NCBI GenBank assembly: GCA_020636155.1
Contig: JACJYM010000005.1
Location: forward strand, 62,001-126,000
DNA length: 64,000 bases
Source of the DNA: Lewinellaceae bacterium
GTDB taxonomy: Bacteria > Bacteroidota > Bacteroidia > Chitinophagales > Saprospiraceae
Direction of reading: 5' to 3'
Shown here: positions 55,415-64,000 of the stretch, piece by piece
Layout: each line of letters starts with the position of its first letter
Position numbering within the stretch: position 1 is the stretch's first letter
Notes under the pieces: generated by a model
What the model was told of the DNA's origin: nothing
The model's database searches: none
Seen by the model: only the letters and a program-made list of their open reading frames with translations
Position numbers and translations under genes: made by a program

Positions 55415-55684
55415 ACTTGTTGTTATTAATTGAGATGCAATTAAGCTCTGAAACGCTGCTTACCTTCAAAATGCAATATTTCAAAACACAATGCAAACAT
55501 ATAAAAATAAATAATATTAAAATATACCTTTTTAAAATATTATTCCTTAACGTCAAACAATAGTTAGTTATTGTAAAATAATATTAATTTTTATTGACAT
55601 TTTACTAAATTATATTTCTCAGTTGGTTTTTGGGTTAAGGCAACTATTTGAATGATTTTTCACTAAAAAATCTAAAATAATAAT

Positions 55685-56812
55685 TTAGAACTTTTTACGA
55701 TACAGTCTATAGGTCTTATATTTTTCACCATTTAGATTCTCTGCCGCTTTCACCATCATATCGTTACTTTCTAGTATCCAAGACGCTTCACCACCCAAAT
55801 GACCTTTCTTTTCCGCAGTCTGAATGTTTTTAGCAAAAAACAAAGCTTCGATTCCCATTTTCCTATATTCCTCCATCACACCTAGAGCTAAAACTCTAAC
55901 GTATTTAATCTTTGATTTATTGAATAACAGTTTAAAAATTCCTGTAGGCAGTAGCCTTCCTTTTTTAATATCAATGGTCACTTCATTAATATCTGGCAGG
56001 GTAATTCCAAAACCGATGGCCTTTCCGTCCTTCTCTGCGATAAAAAGATAATCCTGATCTGCAATCATGCCGAGATTGGCTCGCAAATGATCAAATTCCT
56101 TATCTGTAAATGGCACAAAACCCCAATTATTTTCCCAAGCTGAGTTATATATCTCTTTGATTTTTGGAACTTCCTCTTTGAGCTTTTTAAGGTTGATGTT
56201 TCGTACCGTAATTCCATTTTTTGCGAGACGTTGTTCAAGTGCTTGAGCTATTCTGATAGACTTTTGACTGGCATTTTTGGTATAAATCATGTATGCATAC
56301 AGATCCATTTCCTTGACACAACCTGCTTGTTCCAGTAGTTTTTGATAGTACTTTTTATTATAAGTCATCATGAGCATCGGCGGTCTGTCAAATCCATCTA
56401 TGAGGATTCCTGCAGTCTCATTCGTAGAGTAATTTGTAGGACCGATCATGTCGTGTAGACCTCGTCCTTTTAACCATTGCTCAGCACTTTCCAGAAGCTT
56501 GTCTAATACTTCTTGGCTATCAATAAAATCTAAAAAACCAAAGAAACCGACATTAGAATTGTGAAAATCATTGTACCTACTATTATGGATTGCTGCAATT
56601 CTTCCCACTATTTCATCATTCTGATAAGCAAGAAACATTGCGGTCTCAGCATAATCAAAAAATGGATATTTTTTCTTATCCATCATCTCCTTTTGCGCAA
56701 TAAAAAGCTCGGGTACGTAATTTTTATCTCCGGCATACAGGCTATGAGGAAAATCAATAAATTTTTTAATGTCGGATTTAGATGTGATTTCCTTAATGCT
56801 GATTGCTGCCAT
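55685..56812 (-). CDS. GNAT-fold acyltransferase-like protein linked to serine palmitoyltransferase
   Basis: 375 residues, cytoplasmic. The N-terminal half contains FIDFPHSLYAGDKNYVPEL, FFDYAETAMFLAYQNDEIVGRIAAI and IGPTNYSTNETAGILIDGF (given in pieces). The C-terminal half has YLFIAEKDGKAIGFGITLPD and MEEYRKMGIEALFF, which resembles the acyl-CoA-binding loop of GNAT enzymes. It follows serine palmitoyltransferase by 12 bp and closes the five-gene lipid operon. Known bacterial ceramide synthases in Caulobacter belong to a GNAT-like fold, so N-acylation of the sphingoid base is a reasonable but untested role. Also plausible: an unrelated N-acetyltransferase. Confidence 0.7.
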   Translation of the reverse strand: MAAISIKEITSKSDIKKFIDFPHSLYAGDKNYVPELFIAQKEMMDKKKYPFFDYAETAMFLAYQNDEIVGRIAAIHNSRYNDFHNSNVGFFGFLDFIDSQEVLDKLLESAEQWLKGRGLHDMIGPTNYSTNETAGILIDGFDRPPMLMMTYNKKYYQKLLEQAGCVKEMDLYAYMIYTKNASQKSIRIAQALEQRLAKNGITVRNINLKKLKEEVPKIKEIYNSAWENNWGFVPFTDKEFDHLRANLGMIADQDYLFIAEKDGKAIGFGITLPDINEVTIDIKKGRLLPTGIFKLLFNKSKIKYVRVLALGVMEEYRKMGIEALFFAKNIQTAEKKGHLGGEASWILESNDMMVKAAENLNGEKYKTYRLYRKKF

Positions 56813-56824
56813 GATTTTAATTTA

Positions 56825-58027
<1,203 letters not shown>

Positions 58028-58978
58028 TTATTTTATTCGATCTATGAATTGGTTGTACTTCACAAGCTCTTCCTCAGGTTTGTGATTTAAAATTAAAAAA
58101 TTGTAAATCAATAAAGCTACAAAGGCACAAAGAATTCCCAGCAACACATCCAACACATAGTGGTGAAATGAGTATACTGCCGAAAACCAAATGCCTATAA
58201 CATTGCAAAATAACAATATTGATATCAATTTATATCCCTTCTTGAGAGAAAAATAAAATGTGACCAGTGGATACGCTGCATGCAAAGAAGGAATGGCTGC
58301 AAAGACATTGGAATTTTTTGTATATAAATTAGAAAATATGTCCATACCCACCAATTTATCAAAATTAACTAATTGTGCGGCATTCCCTGGAATATTAAAT
58401 TTCTCTACCAATCCATAGGCTTCGAAATACCAGGGTGGCGCAGCCGGATAGGAATAATAAAGTATGAATCCCAATAAATTGGTCAGAAGAAACACCATGG
58501 TAAAATTTAACATGAGCAACCTGTCCTTAAAAAATAGTAAAAGTGAAAACATCAGGGGTACCGGCACCCAAGATAGGTATGCAATGCCGCTGATGAAGTC
58601 CAGAATTTTATTAGAATTGAGCAAAAAATACTCGTTAGGTGTCAAGATTTTCCCCATATAATTAATTCCAAAGAGTGACTTTTCTAACAAATACGGTTCT
58701 TCGATGTGTACCGTGTTGAAAAGGTAATTTGGAAATGCTCTCATGGAGTCGTAGATAATCCAAAAAATAATAAAAAACACGAAGCTCAACACCATTTTCC
58801 GTGTCAAGGGATGAAATGTGTACAAAAATACGAGCAGAAGATAAAAATAGAGGTGGTCAATCCTAAATCCCACTATGCCAATCGTAATAAAGGCATAAAC
58901 GACCGTAAATACCAAAAGTATATACGTGGTAGTTTTATCGAAATTTAAATTAAAAAAATCACTTTTCATCTCCTGCAA
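58028..58978 (-). CDS. Aur1-like PAP2-superfamily membrane protein (candidate phosphosphingolipid synthase)
   Basis: 316 residues with six or more transmembrane helices. The PAP2 catalytic parts are AAIPSLHAAYP and FSAVYSFHHYVLDVLLG. The HHY..D version of the last motif is that of Aur1-type inositol phosphorylceramide synthases rather than the SR.....H motif of plain PAP2 phosphatases. It lies 18 bp before serine palmitoyltransferase and shares an operon with a CDP-alcohol phosphatidyltransferase. Transfer of a phospho-head group from a phospholipid to ceramide is inferred from these facts; a lipid phosphatase role is the alternative. Confidence 0.78.
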   Translation of the reverse strand: MQEMKSDFFNLNFDKTTTYILLVFTVVYAFITIGIVGFRIDHLYFYLLLVFLYTFHPLTRKMVLSFVFFIIFWIIYDSMRAFPNYLFNTVHIEEPYLLEKSLFGINYMGKILTPNEYFLLNSNKILDFISGIAYLSWVPVPLMFSLLLFFKDRLLMLNFTMVFLLTNLLGFILYYSYPAAPPWYFEAYGLVEKFNIPGNAAQLVNFDKLVGMDIFSNLYTKNSNVFAAIPSLHAAYPLVTFYFSLKKGYKLISILLFCNVIGIWFSAVYSFHHYVLDVLLGILCAFVALLIYNFLILNHKPEEELVKYNQFIDRIK

Positions 58979-59006
58979 GCCTAATAAAATCTGTGGTTTA
59001 AAAAAA

Positions 59007-59525
59007 CTATTGGATTATTATTTTCTCATAAGATCCAAAGCCTTTTTCCATTTCTGAGCCCCACAATTCGACATACTTTACGTTAGGAAATACCCCGAGT
59101 TCATCAATCACAACATATATGCTCTCAAGAACAGACATTTCATTATCAATCTTTGTGACCACGACGTATTTATCTTGTTTGTTTTTAGTGATATATAGTT
59201 TTCTCGATGGGTATGAAACCAATACGAATTCTATGGTATTGTCATTTATGTAACTAAAATCATAGCCATAAGCGAGTTTGTTCTGCATATAATTTAACTC
59301 TTCGACTTGCCCATCAGTTGAATACCTTATCCAATAGGTATGCATGGGTTGCTGAGGGTCTATACTTCCAGTTGATTTCAGATTTAATTCATACGCCACG
59401 GTATTCAAATTGGCATTCGTCTGAATGAAAAATAATAAGTTATCTCCAGAAGGTGTAGGATAATCTGAAGGTCTGGATGCTTTGGCTTGAAAATCTTCCT
59501 GATTATTATATAATTGTGAAATCAT
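59007..59525 (-). CDS. DUF4833 protein
   Basis: 172 residues without a signal peptide. Segments LLFFIQTNANLNTVAYEL, MHTYWIRYSTDGQVEELNYMQ (in two parts) and YSEL-like strands near the C-terminus (VKYVELWG) fit DUF4833. The role is unknown. It sits between a CDP-alcohol phosphatidyltransferase (4 bp gap) and the Aur1-like PAP2 gene (28 bp gap), so a link to lipid head-group chemistry is likely from context only. Confidence 0.68.
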   Translation of the reverse strand: MISQLYNNQEDFQAKASRPSDYPTPSGDNLLFFIQTNANLNTVAYELNLKSTGSIDPQQPMHTYWIRYSTDGQVEELNYMQNKLAYGYDFSYINDNTIEFVLVSYPSRKLYITKNKQDKYVVVTKIDNEMSVLESIYVVIDELGVFPNVKYVELWGSEMEKGFGSYEKIIIQ

Positions 59526-59529
59526 TATT

Positions 59530-60228
59530 TTAATTTTTAGGTTCTAACAATTCCTTTGCTTCCAATAACCGATTAATAGCAGTAATGTTTGCAAATATCG
59601 CCAATATAAAAATTGGAAATGTAAATATACTGATTGTTTCGTACAATGGGAATGGCAACCAATCCACGATGATTTTTGTATCACCATAACCCATTCCTGA
59701 TACAATTCCGCACAATAGCGCTGAGATTCCAATGATTAAGATTCGTTCGGGTCTCTGCATCATCCCTCCTTTCGCTGATACTCCCAGACCTTCTGATCTT
59801 GCTCTCGTATAACTCACCATAATGGAGCCTATCATGGCTATAAATGCAAATAGCGAGCTATAAAAATAATCGAATGAAACCAAATAATAACAGATACCTA
59901 AAAACATAATCATTTCACTGTATCTATCCAGAACACTGTCGAATAATGCTCCGTACATACTAGATTTATTGCTTACTCTTGCCAGTCGACCATCCACCAT
60001 ATCCATCAATCCACCCAAGAGTATTGCCAATCCTCCATAACCAACATATCGATGATCAGACCTTGACCCATGCTCGGCACCGTAAATAAATATTACAGAA
60101 GCCACTACATTTAATAAAAGGCCTAGAAAAGTCACCATATTGGGAGTGATTCCCAGTTTGATGAGCAACTCGATCAGTGGATTAATAATCCGATATACCA
60201 GCTGTTGACCCTTATCCTTCCAAGACAT
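59530..60228 (-). CDS. CDP-alcohol phosphatidyltransferase
   Basis: 232 residues, six transmembrane segments. The complete family motif is visible: Asp76, Asp79-Gly80, Ala83-Arg84, Gly93, Asp97 and Asp101 (DMVDGRLAR, then GALFDSVLD). It displaces CMP from a CDP-alcohol (usually CDP-diacylglycerol) with an acceptor alcohol. The acceptor cannot be told: inositol phosphate, glycerol phosphate and others are possible. It is the first gene of the five-gene lipid operon, with a perfect -7 element (TAACTTTGC) 29 bases upstream. Confidence 0.9.
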   Translation of the reverse strand: MSWKDKGQQLVYRIINPLIELLIKLGITPNMVTFLGLLLNVVASVIFIYGAEHGSRSDHRYVGYGGLAILLGGLMDMVDGRLARVSNKSSMYGALFDSVLDRYSEMIMFLGICYYLVSFDYFYSSLFAFIAMIGSIMVSYTRARSEGLGVSAKGGMMQRPERILIIGISALLCGIVSGMGYGDTKIIVDWLPFPLYETISIFTFPIFILAIFANITAINRLLEAKELLEPKN

Positions 60229-60256
60229 GGTGTGATTTTATTCAGTATTATTGTGG

Positions 60257-60265
60257 GCAAAGTTA
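60257..60265 (-). promoter_or_regulatory. -7 promoter element of the sphingolipid operon
   Basis: Minus-strand TAACTTTGC, an exact consensus match, 29 bases before the start at 60228. It lies in the 96-base gap after mqnA, so the lipid genes have their own promoter even if read-through also occurs. Confidence 0.55.
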
Positions 60266-60324
60266 ATAAAGTTTTGGCTTTGTTGATGATTAACTTAAGT
60301 AACCAAAGTGCTTAACTTTTAAAA

Positions 60325-61077
60325 TTAAGAATTTAGTTCTTCCACTAATCGAAGATATCGGGCAACAGCCGCTCTCTTTTGGTCATCAAAATCAAAACTA
60401 ATATTGTACTTGTAATATGAATGCAATTCAGAATCTACCAAATTCTGCTCAACCAGCATTTGATCAATATTTTGAACTCCGAACTTCAATGATTCATTTA
60501 ATCTAACAAGAATTTCAGGTTTTACATTTTTTTTGGCAACCCATACGGCAAATGCAAAAGGAAGTCCTGTCATCATCTTCCATTCATGTCCTAAATCGAG
60601 TTTGTATTCAAAATTATTTTCTAAATCAAATACTTTATCCCCGATTAACAGCATGGCTTGATTATTCTTTAAATTAAAGTCATCTGGTAGTCCTGCAAAA
60701 TATTGTGGTTTATTTTTTTTAAAATGCTTATAAAGAATCTTTGTCAGTAGCTGGGAACTCATGCTGTCACTATCGAGGTAGACACTATCGGCCGTGTAAA
60801 TGGGTTGATTGGAAAAGAGACATACTGTCCGCACGTAATCAATGCTTCCAATGCAAAAATCCGTAATTATTTGGTAATCGGCTGCATCTAGCAATGGCAA
60901 TGACCCCACCGGAATTAATGCGATTTCAGACTCACCACTTTGAAAGCTCTCAAAGCATAAAGAAGGATTTTTCAAATGTATATTTAGCTCATTATCAATA
61001 AAATACTTGGTCATTCCGTATTCGAATGGCTTTGTATTCTGATACGAAACCATGGTTAAATTCTGCTTATCACTCAT
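60325..61077 (-). CDS. mqnA: Chorismate dehydratase (futalosine pathway)
   Basis: 250 residues. Family blocks are MVSYQNTKPFEYG, FQSGESEIALIPVGSLP, IGSIDYVRTVCLFSN, LLIGDKVF and LGHEWKMMTGLPFAFAVWVA. MqnA removes water from chorismate to start menaquinone synthesis through the futalosine pathway. The start overlaps the stop of the gene upstream by 4 bp (ATGA), so the two are translationally coupled. With mqnB two genes away and a UbiA gene at 42 kb, the organism uses this route. Confidence 0.88.
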   Translation of the reverse strand: MSDKQNLTMVSYQNTKPFEYGMTKYFIDNELNIHLKNPSLCFESFQSGESEIALIPVGSLPLLDAADYQIITDFCIGSIDYVRTVCLFSNQPIYTADSVYLDSDSMSSQLLTKILYKHFKKNKPQYFAGLPDDFNLKNNQAMLLIGDKVFDLENNFEYKLDLGHEWKMMTGLPFAFAVWVAKKNVKPEILVRLNESLKFGVQNIDQMLVEQNLVDSELHSYYKYNISFDFDDQKRAAVARYLRLVEELNS

Positions 61078-62108
61078 CGTCTTTCTAAAAAATCACTCTT
61101 TAATTTGTATTCACTCACGGACTTAAAAACAAATCTGTACCCTACCCCAAGCTCTAACATGAGACCACTTCCTTCTTTTATAGATAAATCCAAGTACCTC
61201 AACCCTAAATGAACAGTCAATAGATGGTTAAATAAAGAAGGACCTCCATAATAATTCAACGTTTTATCCTGACCAAGAGTAATTGGTCTAAATAAATAAA
61301 TAGCGGGACTCCAACCACCAAAATTATCAATTTCGATATTGTCCAAATTATTATTTCGTGAAAATCCTTGATTTACATAACTAATCTCACCTTGAACAAG
61401 AAAATTATTGAGTTTTCGACCATAGAAAACCCCAATAAACCCAGTCACCGGATTACGGTATTTTGTAGTTCCTAATACTGGATAATTTTTCTCTTTGCCA
61501 TTTTCACCAAAAGCCATCATTATTCCAAAAAACAATTTTTTATTTGGAAAATAATAAAAATCAACTCTCATCCCTCCTCCCAAAGAAAGATATTTTGACG
61601 GATTCCCCATAAATTGATTTCCAAAAAATGAAATGCCTACATCTAATCTTTTGCCAGATTCTTTAATCATTTCAAAATCTTCCAATTTGGCTTCTCTATA
61701 ATATTGATTTTGATAATAATAAGTATATTGAGAATATTCATAGGTAGGATATGAAAACCTTATTGAATAAATTGAAGATGTAGGTACTCCATTCTCAAAT
61801 TTTGGATTGAATGGTTCCAATTCATTTGTTTTAAATTTGAAACTATCAATAATTGCAGCATCATCTATTCCGTTTACTTCTGATAATTTTGCGTTGCCTA
61901 GTGTATCAATGATGTAAAAAAATTCTAATTCTTTATTATCTAGTTTTCTTCTCTGAGTATCATTAAATTCAATCCCAAAATATTTGACAACCAATTCATT
62001 AAGGCCAGATTTAGGTGATGCTTCTTGATTACGAATATTATCAACCTGCCCGAACGCAACATGTCCAAAAATAAAAAGAAAAATTATCCCTAAACACTTG
62101 ATTTTCAT
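61074..62108 (-). CDS. Outer-membrane barrel protein with TonB_C-like N-terminal domain, between mqnB and mqnA
   Basis: 344 residues. Signal peptide 1-20 (FLFIFGHVAFGQ). A first domain at about 40-120 has the beta pattern FFYIIDTLGNAKLSEVNG, then LEPFNPKFENGVPTSS and IYSIRFSYP, which resembles TonB C-terminal domains. From about 150 to 335 there is a barrel-like series (GGGMRVDFYYFPNKKLFFG, GVFYGRKLNNFLVQGEISY, LHLGLRYLDL). It overlaps both menaquinone genes by 4 bp (ATGA), so it is translated from the same message. No family with a known role is recognised; a quinone link is only suggested by position. Confidence 0.7.
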   Translation of the reverse strand: MKIKCLGIIFLFIFGHVAFGQVDNIRNQEASPKSGLNELVVKYFGIEFNDTQRRKLDNKELEFFYIIDTLGNAKLSEVNGIDDAAIIDSFKFKTNELEPFNPKFENGVPTSSIYSIRFSYPTYEYSQYTYYYQNQYYREAKLEDFEMIKESGKRLDVGISFFGNQFMGNPSKYLSLGGGMRVDFYYFPNKKLFFGIMMAFGENGKEKNYPVLGTTKYRNPVTGFIGVFYGRKLNNFLVQGEISYVNQGFSRNNNLDNIEIDNFGGWSPAIYLFRPITLGQDKTLNYYGGPSLFNHLLTVHLGLRYLDLSIKEGSGLMLELGVGYRFVFKSVSEYKLKSDFLERR

Positions 62109-62773
62109 CGTTCCAATATTTCAATAACGTATCCTGAAACTCTCTCGAGTGCTAATTCTACCTTCCAATTGTCGCGATTCCTCGGTTCTATGTAGTTAGA
62201 AATCGACCGTAGTTGTGTTCCCGGCAAATCCAACATTCGACAAGCATACAAAAAAGCAGCCCCTTCCATGCTTTCACAGACGGCATTCGGGTATTTTTGC
62301 CGAATTTGTACTATCTCATCTTCTGTACCGGTCACTCTATTCACTGTAATGCCATGCACTTTGGGAGCAGAAACACTTAAATTTTTATTGTTCGCCGTTA
62401 CAATCTCATTACTAAATGGAAATGTATTGGCATCAATCAAACCAAGGTCAAATGCTGAGGTAAATCTGCCGTCCGCCTCACTGACTCCGATATCTGCGAA
62501 TTGATCTGTGCTAACTTCTACAACTGTTCCCAATTCTAGAGACTTATCAAAACTGCCGCCAATCCCAATCTGTATGGCCATGTCCATTCCTTTAGTAGGG
62601 CTTTTTGCCATTCCATATCCTGTCATAAAACTACCCACACCGAGTACCATGGGAAAGATGTGGTTTGAATTCAATTCATATTCGAAAAAAGAAACTTTTC
62701 TTGCCTTTTTGTCTAGATAATCTAAAATTCCCGTCAGTTCGTAAGATGTCGCAGCAACCAATAAAATTTTCAT
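62105..62773 (-). CDS. mqnB: Futalosine hydrolase
   Basis: 222 residues of the nucleoside phosphorylase / MTAN fold. Visible parts are VAATSYELTGIL, LGVGSFMTGYGMAK, IGIGGSFDKSLELGTVV and the substrate-binding AVCESMEGAAFLYAC with RSISNYIEPRN near the end. It cleaves futalosine to dehypoxanthine futalosine in menaquinone synthesis. MTA/SAH nucleosidase is the main alternative, but the size, wording and position one gene from mqnA favour MqnB. Confidence 0.88.
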   Translation of the reverse strand: MKILLVAATSYELTGILDYLDKKARKVSFFEYELNSNHIFPMVLGVGSFMTGYGMAKSPTKGMDMAIQIGIGGSFDKSLELGTVVEVSTDQFADIGVSEADGRFTSAFDLGLIDANTFPFSNEIVTANNKNLSVSAPKVHGITVNRVTGTEDEIVQIRQKYPNAVCESMEGAAFLYACRMLDLPGTQLRSISNYIEPRNRDNWKVELALERVSGYVIEILER

Positions 62774-62784
62774 AAACGCAAGGA

Positions 62785-63591
62785 TTAATTGTTATACTGA
62801 AAGCTCAACGCCGGTGTATTTCCAAGTACATTATTGATAGAAAATGCGGCTCTTGCCTTTACTTTATTTAATCGTAATCCGACACCAAATCCAAAATTCC
62901 CTATGGTAATATTGTAACCCATGCGGGCTTCGAAAAGGCTAGAAGCTAAATAACTCAGTCCCACTTTTATCTCAGGATCAAAATCTACGGGCTTAGAAAA
63001 ATCGGCCAACACGGTCACCTTATAATCCGGCTTATAAGCTACGCCTACCGTAAATTGAGTCTGAATCTGTGAGCTTTCAGATATTTTTTTACTAATCGGA
63101 CTTAACACATGAATGCCTAAATCAAATTGCCCATTAATTTCGAACAACATTCCTGTCTCAAAATTGTACAAATTGGTTTTACCATAATTTTCAATGTTCA
63201 GATTGTAATAATTGAGTTGTGCCGCCAAATGTAAATTCGAAAATAAAGACATAGCATAACAAACACCTGCTTTACTTTGACTGTACTCCTTGAGACCAAA
63301 CCTCTGCAATGTCAGTCCCCAATGTCCCATTTTTGTGTTTTTTACCAGTGATATCCCAATGGCTGAGGTCGCCTCCAGACCAAACCTATTCTCAATATTG
63401 GCATCAATACCAAAATTTTTAACCTTTATGATGCCCGCCTGATTCGTGTAGATGCTCTCTACCCCACCGATGGCACTCCCTGATCCTGCCAATGAAACAT
63501 AACTGGCTCCTCCTAATGACACCGTCCCAAACTGGCCAAAAACAGTTGTTCCTAAAATCAAAAATAGATTTATTACGATTGCTCTCAACAT
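62785..63591 (-). CDS. PorV/PorQ-like outer-membrane beta-barrel protein
   Basis: 268 residues. Signal peptide 1-19 ends FGQ. The first strands, TVSLGGASYVSLAGSGSA followed by GGVESIYTNQAGI, recall the N-terminus of PorV/PorQ barrels (TNPA-like motif here TNQAG). The body alternates strands with Gly/Asn turns, and a late MGYNITIGNFGFGVGLRL precedes an aromatic end (LSFQYNN). It may be a T9SS accessory porin or simply a barrel of that superfamily. It lies 11 bp upstream of mqnB and is the first gene of that operon. Confidence 0.65.
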   Translation of the reverse strand: MLRAIVINLFLILGTTVFGQFGTVSLGGASYVSLAGSGSAIGGVESIYTNQAGIIKVKNFGIDANIENRFGLEATSAIGISLVKNTKMGHWGLTLQRFGLKEYSQSKAGVCYAMSLFSNLHLAAQLNYYNLNIENYGKTNLYNFETGMLFEINGQFDLGIHVLSPISKKISESSQIQTQFTVGVAYKPDYKVTVLADFSKPVDFDPEIKVGLSYLASSLFEARMGYNITIGNFGFGVGLRLNKVKARAAFSINNVLGNTPALSFQYNN

Positions 63592-63614
63592 GATGATTTC
63601 GCAAATATTTTGTA

Positions 63615-63623
63615 TACCTTCGC
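63615..63623 (+). promoter_or_regulatory. Near-consensus -7 element for the endonuclease gene
   Basis: TACCTTCGC differs from TAnnTTTGC at one position. It lies 23 bases before the TTG at 63647, which supports that start. A minus-strand near-match AATATTTGC at 63601-63609 may serve the divergent barrel gene but would leave almost no leader. Confidence 0.3.
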
Positions 63624-63646
63624 AAGGTAATCATAATTTATTAACA

Positions 63647-64000
63647 TTGGCAAAATTTAGAACGAATCATCAAAGAGGAGGAGGAAAAGGGGCTTCGTAT
63701 TCCATTAGATTGGTGATTTTTTTCATTATGTTCGTGGCAGGACTTTTATGGATTTATAAGTATATCTCCAAGGATAATACCGAGCCAAAATATATTCCTA
63801 ATTATTCCATACCCGCTGGAGCTACCGGTGATAACCGTTATTATCTACCCATCCCCTGCAAAGGGCAGTTGGTTCATCATTCGCAGTTTTCGCTGTGTTA
63901 CAATGAAGCCGATGAAGAAGCGAGCTGGGTGGCTTATGAATTGACAAAAAAAATGTTGAAATTGCCGAATCTACCAAGGAAAGACCGATTTGAGGCAGAC
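63647..64000 (+). CDS. DNA/RNA non-specific endonuclease (NUC1 family), 5' part
   Basis: An open frame runs from TTG 63647 to the window edge (118 codons visible). An in-frame ATG at 63593 exists but overlaps the divergent promoter region, so TTG is preferred. The N-terminus is basic (RTNHQRGGGKGASYS), then one transmembrane helix or signal anchor (LVIFFIMFVAGLLWIYKYI). HSQFSLCYNEADEEASWVAY and KDRFEAD match the start of the NUC1 fold, where the substrate-site R and F..D precede the catalytic DRGH. The catalytic motif lies beyond the window. Probably secreted or membrane anchored. Confidence 0.8.
   Translation, partial: MAKFRTNHQRGGGKGASYSIRLVIFFIMFVAGLLWIYKYISKDNTEPKYIPNYSIPAGATGDNRYYLPIPCKGQLVHHSQFSLCYNEADEEASWVAYELTKKMLKLPNLPRKDRFEAD

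Overview
The window looks like a chromosome segment of a member of the Bacteroidota, probably Saprospiraceae or a close relative. The evidence is AT-rich DNA, T9SS C-terminal sorting domains on several secreted proteins, SprB-type adhesin repeats with a gliding-motility-type C-terminus, many promoters fitting the Bacteroidota -7 consensus TAnnTTTG, a serine palmitoyltransferase, and menaquinone synthesis by the futalosine route. Lineage below phylum is inference. No rRNA, CRISPR array, phage or insertion sequence was seen. One tRNA (Lys-UUU) is present.

Layout. 1-4.6 kb: an outer-membrane protein fragment, an EamA exporter, and a coupled FAD oxidoreductase / NapH-like polyferredoxin pair. 4.6-7.5 kb: two T9SS-exported proteins. 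7.5-13 kb: housekeeping genes (QueD/PTPS-like, purA, SerA-type dehydrogenase, mnmA) with small lipoproteins. 13-16.4 kb: a large secreted T9SS protein and an outer-membrane protein. 16.4-27.4 kb: recF, pdhA, lepB, a Pif1-like helicase, a lipoprotein with a zincin motif, a K+ channel, truC, a BatE-like protein and rocD. 27.4-33.6 kb: a TPR/PD40/SPOR protein, a secreted subtilase and a YwaF-like membrane protein. 33.7-43 kb: tRNA-Lys, a CBS protein, a second Pif1-like helicase with an HTH tail, an MBL hydrolase, ribH, a TPR protein, a MORN lipoprotein, a PolX-like protein with a degenerate polymerase site, a DUF1573 lipoprotein and a UbiA prenyltransferase.

43-52.3 kb: a GC-rich 1495-residue SprB-repeat adhesin, followed upstream by a tandem, frameshift-ridden paralogue of about 4.2 kb. 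The duplicated unit includes a 31-nt upstream element. Whether the second copy is a true pseudogene, a silent donor cassette or a poorly resolved assembly segment is the main open question here.

52.3-64 kb: a DUF3810 protein, an acyl-CoA dehydrogenase, an outer-membrane protein, then a tight five-gene operon for sphingolipid synthesis and probably head-group transfer (CDP-alcohol phosphatidyltransferase, DUF4833, Aur1-like PAP2, serine palmitoyltransferase, GNAT protein). Next comes an overlapping operon in which mqnB and mqnA flank an outer-membrane protein gene. With the UbiA gene at 42 kb this gives three probable menaquinone genes. The window ends inside a DNA/RNA non-specific endonuclease gene.

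All calls come from reading the sequence. No database search was run.
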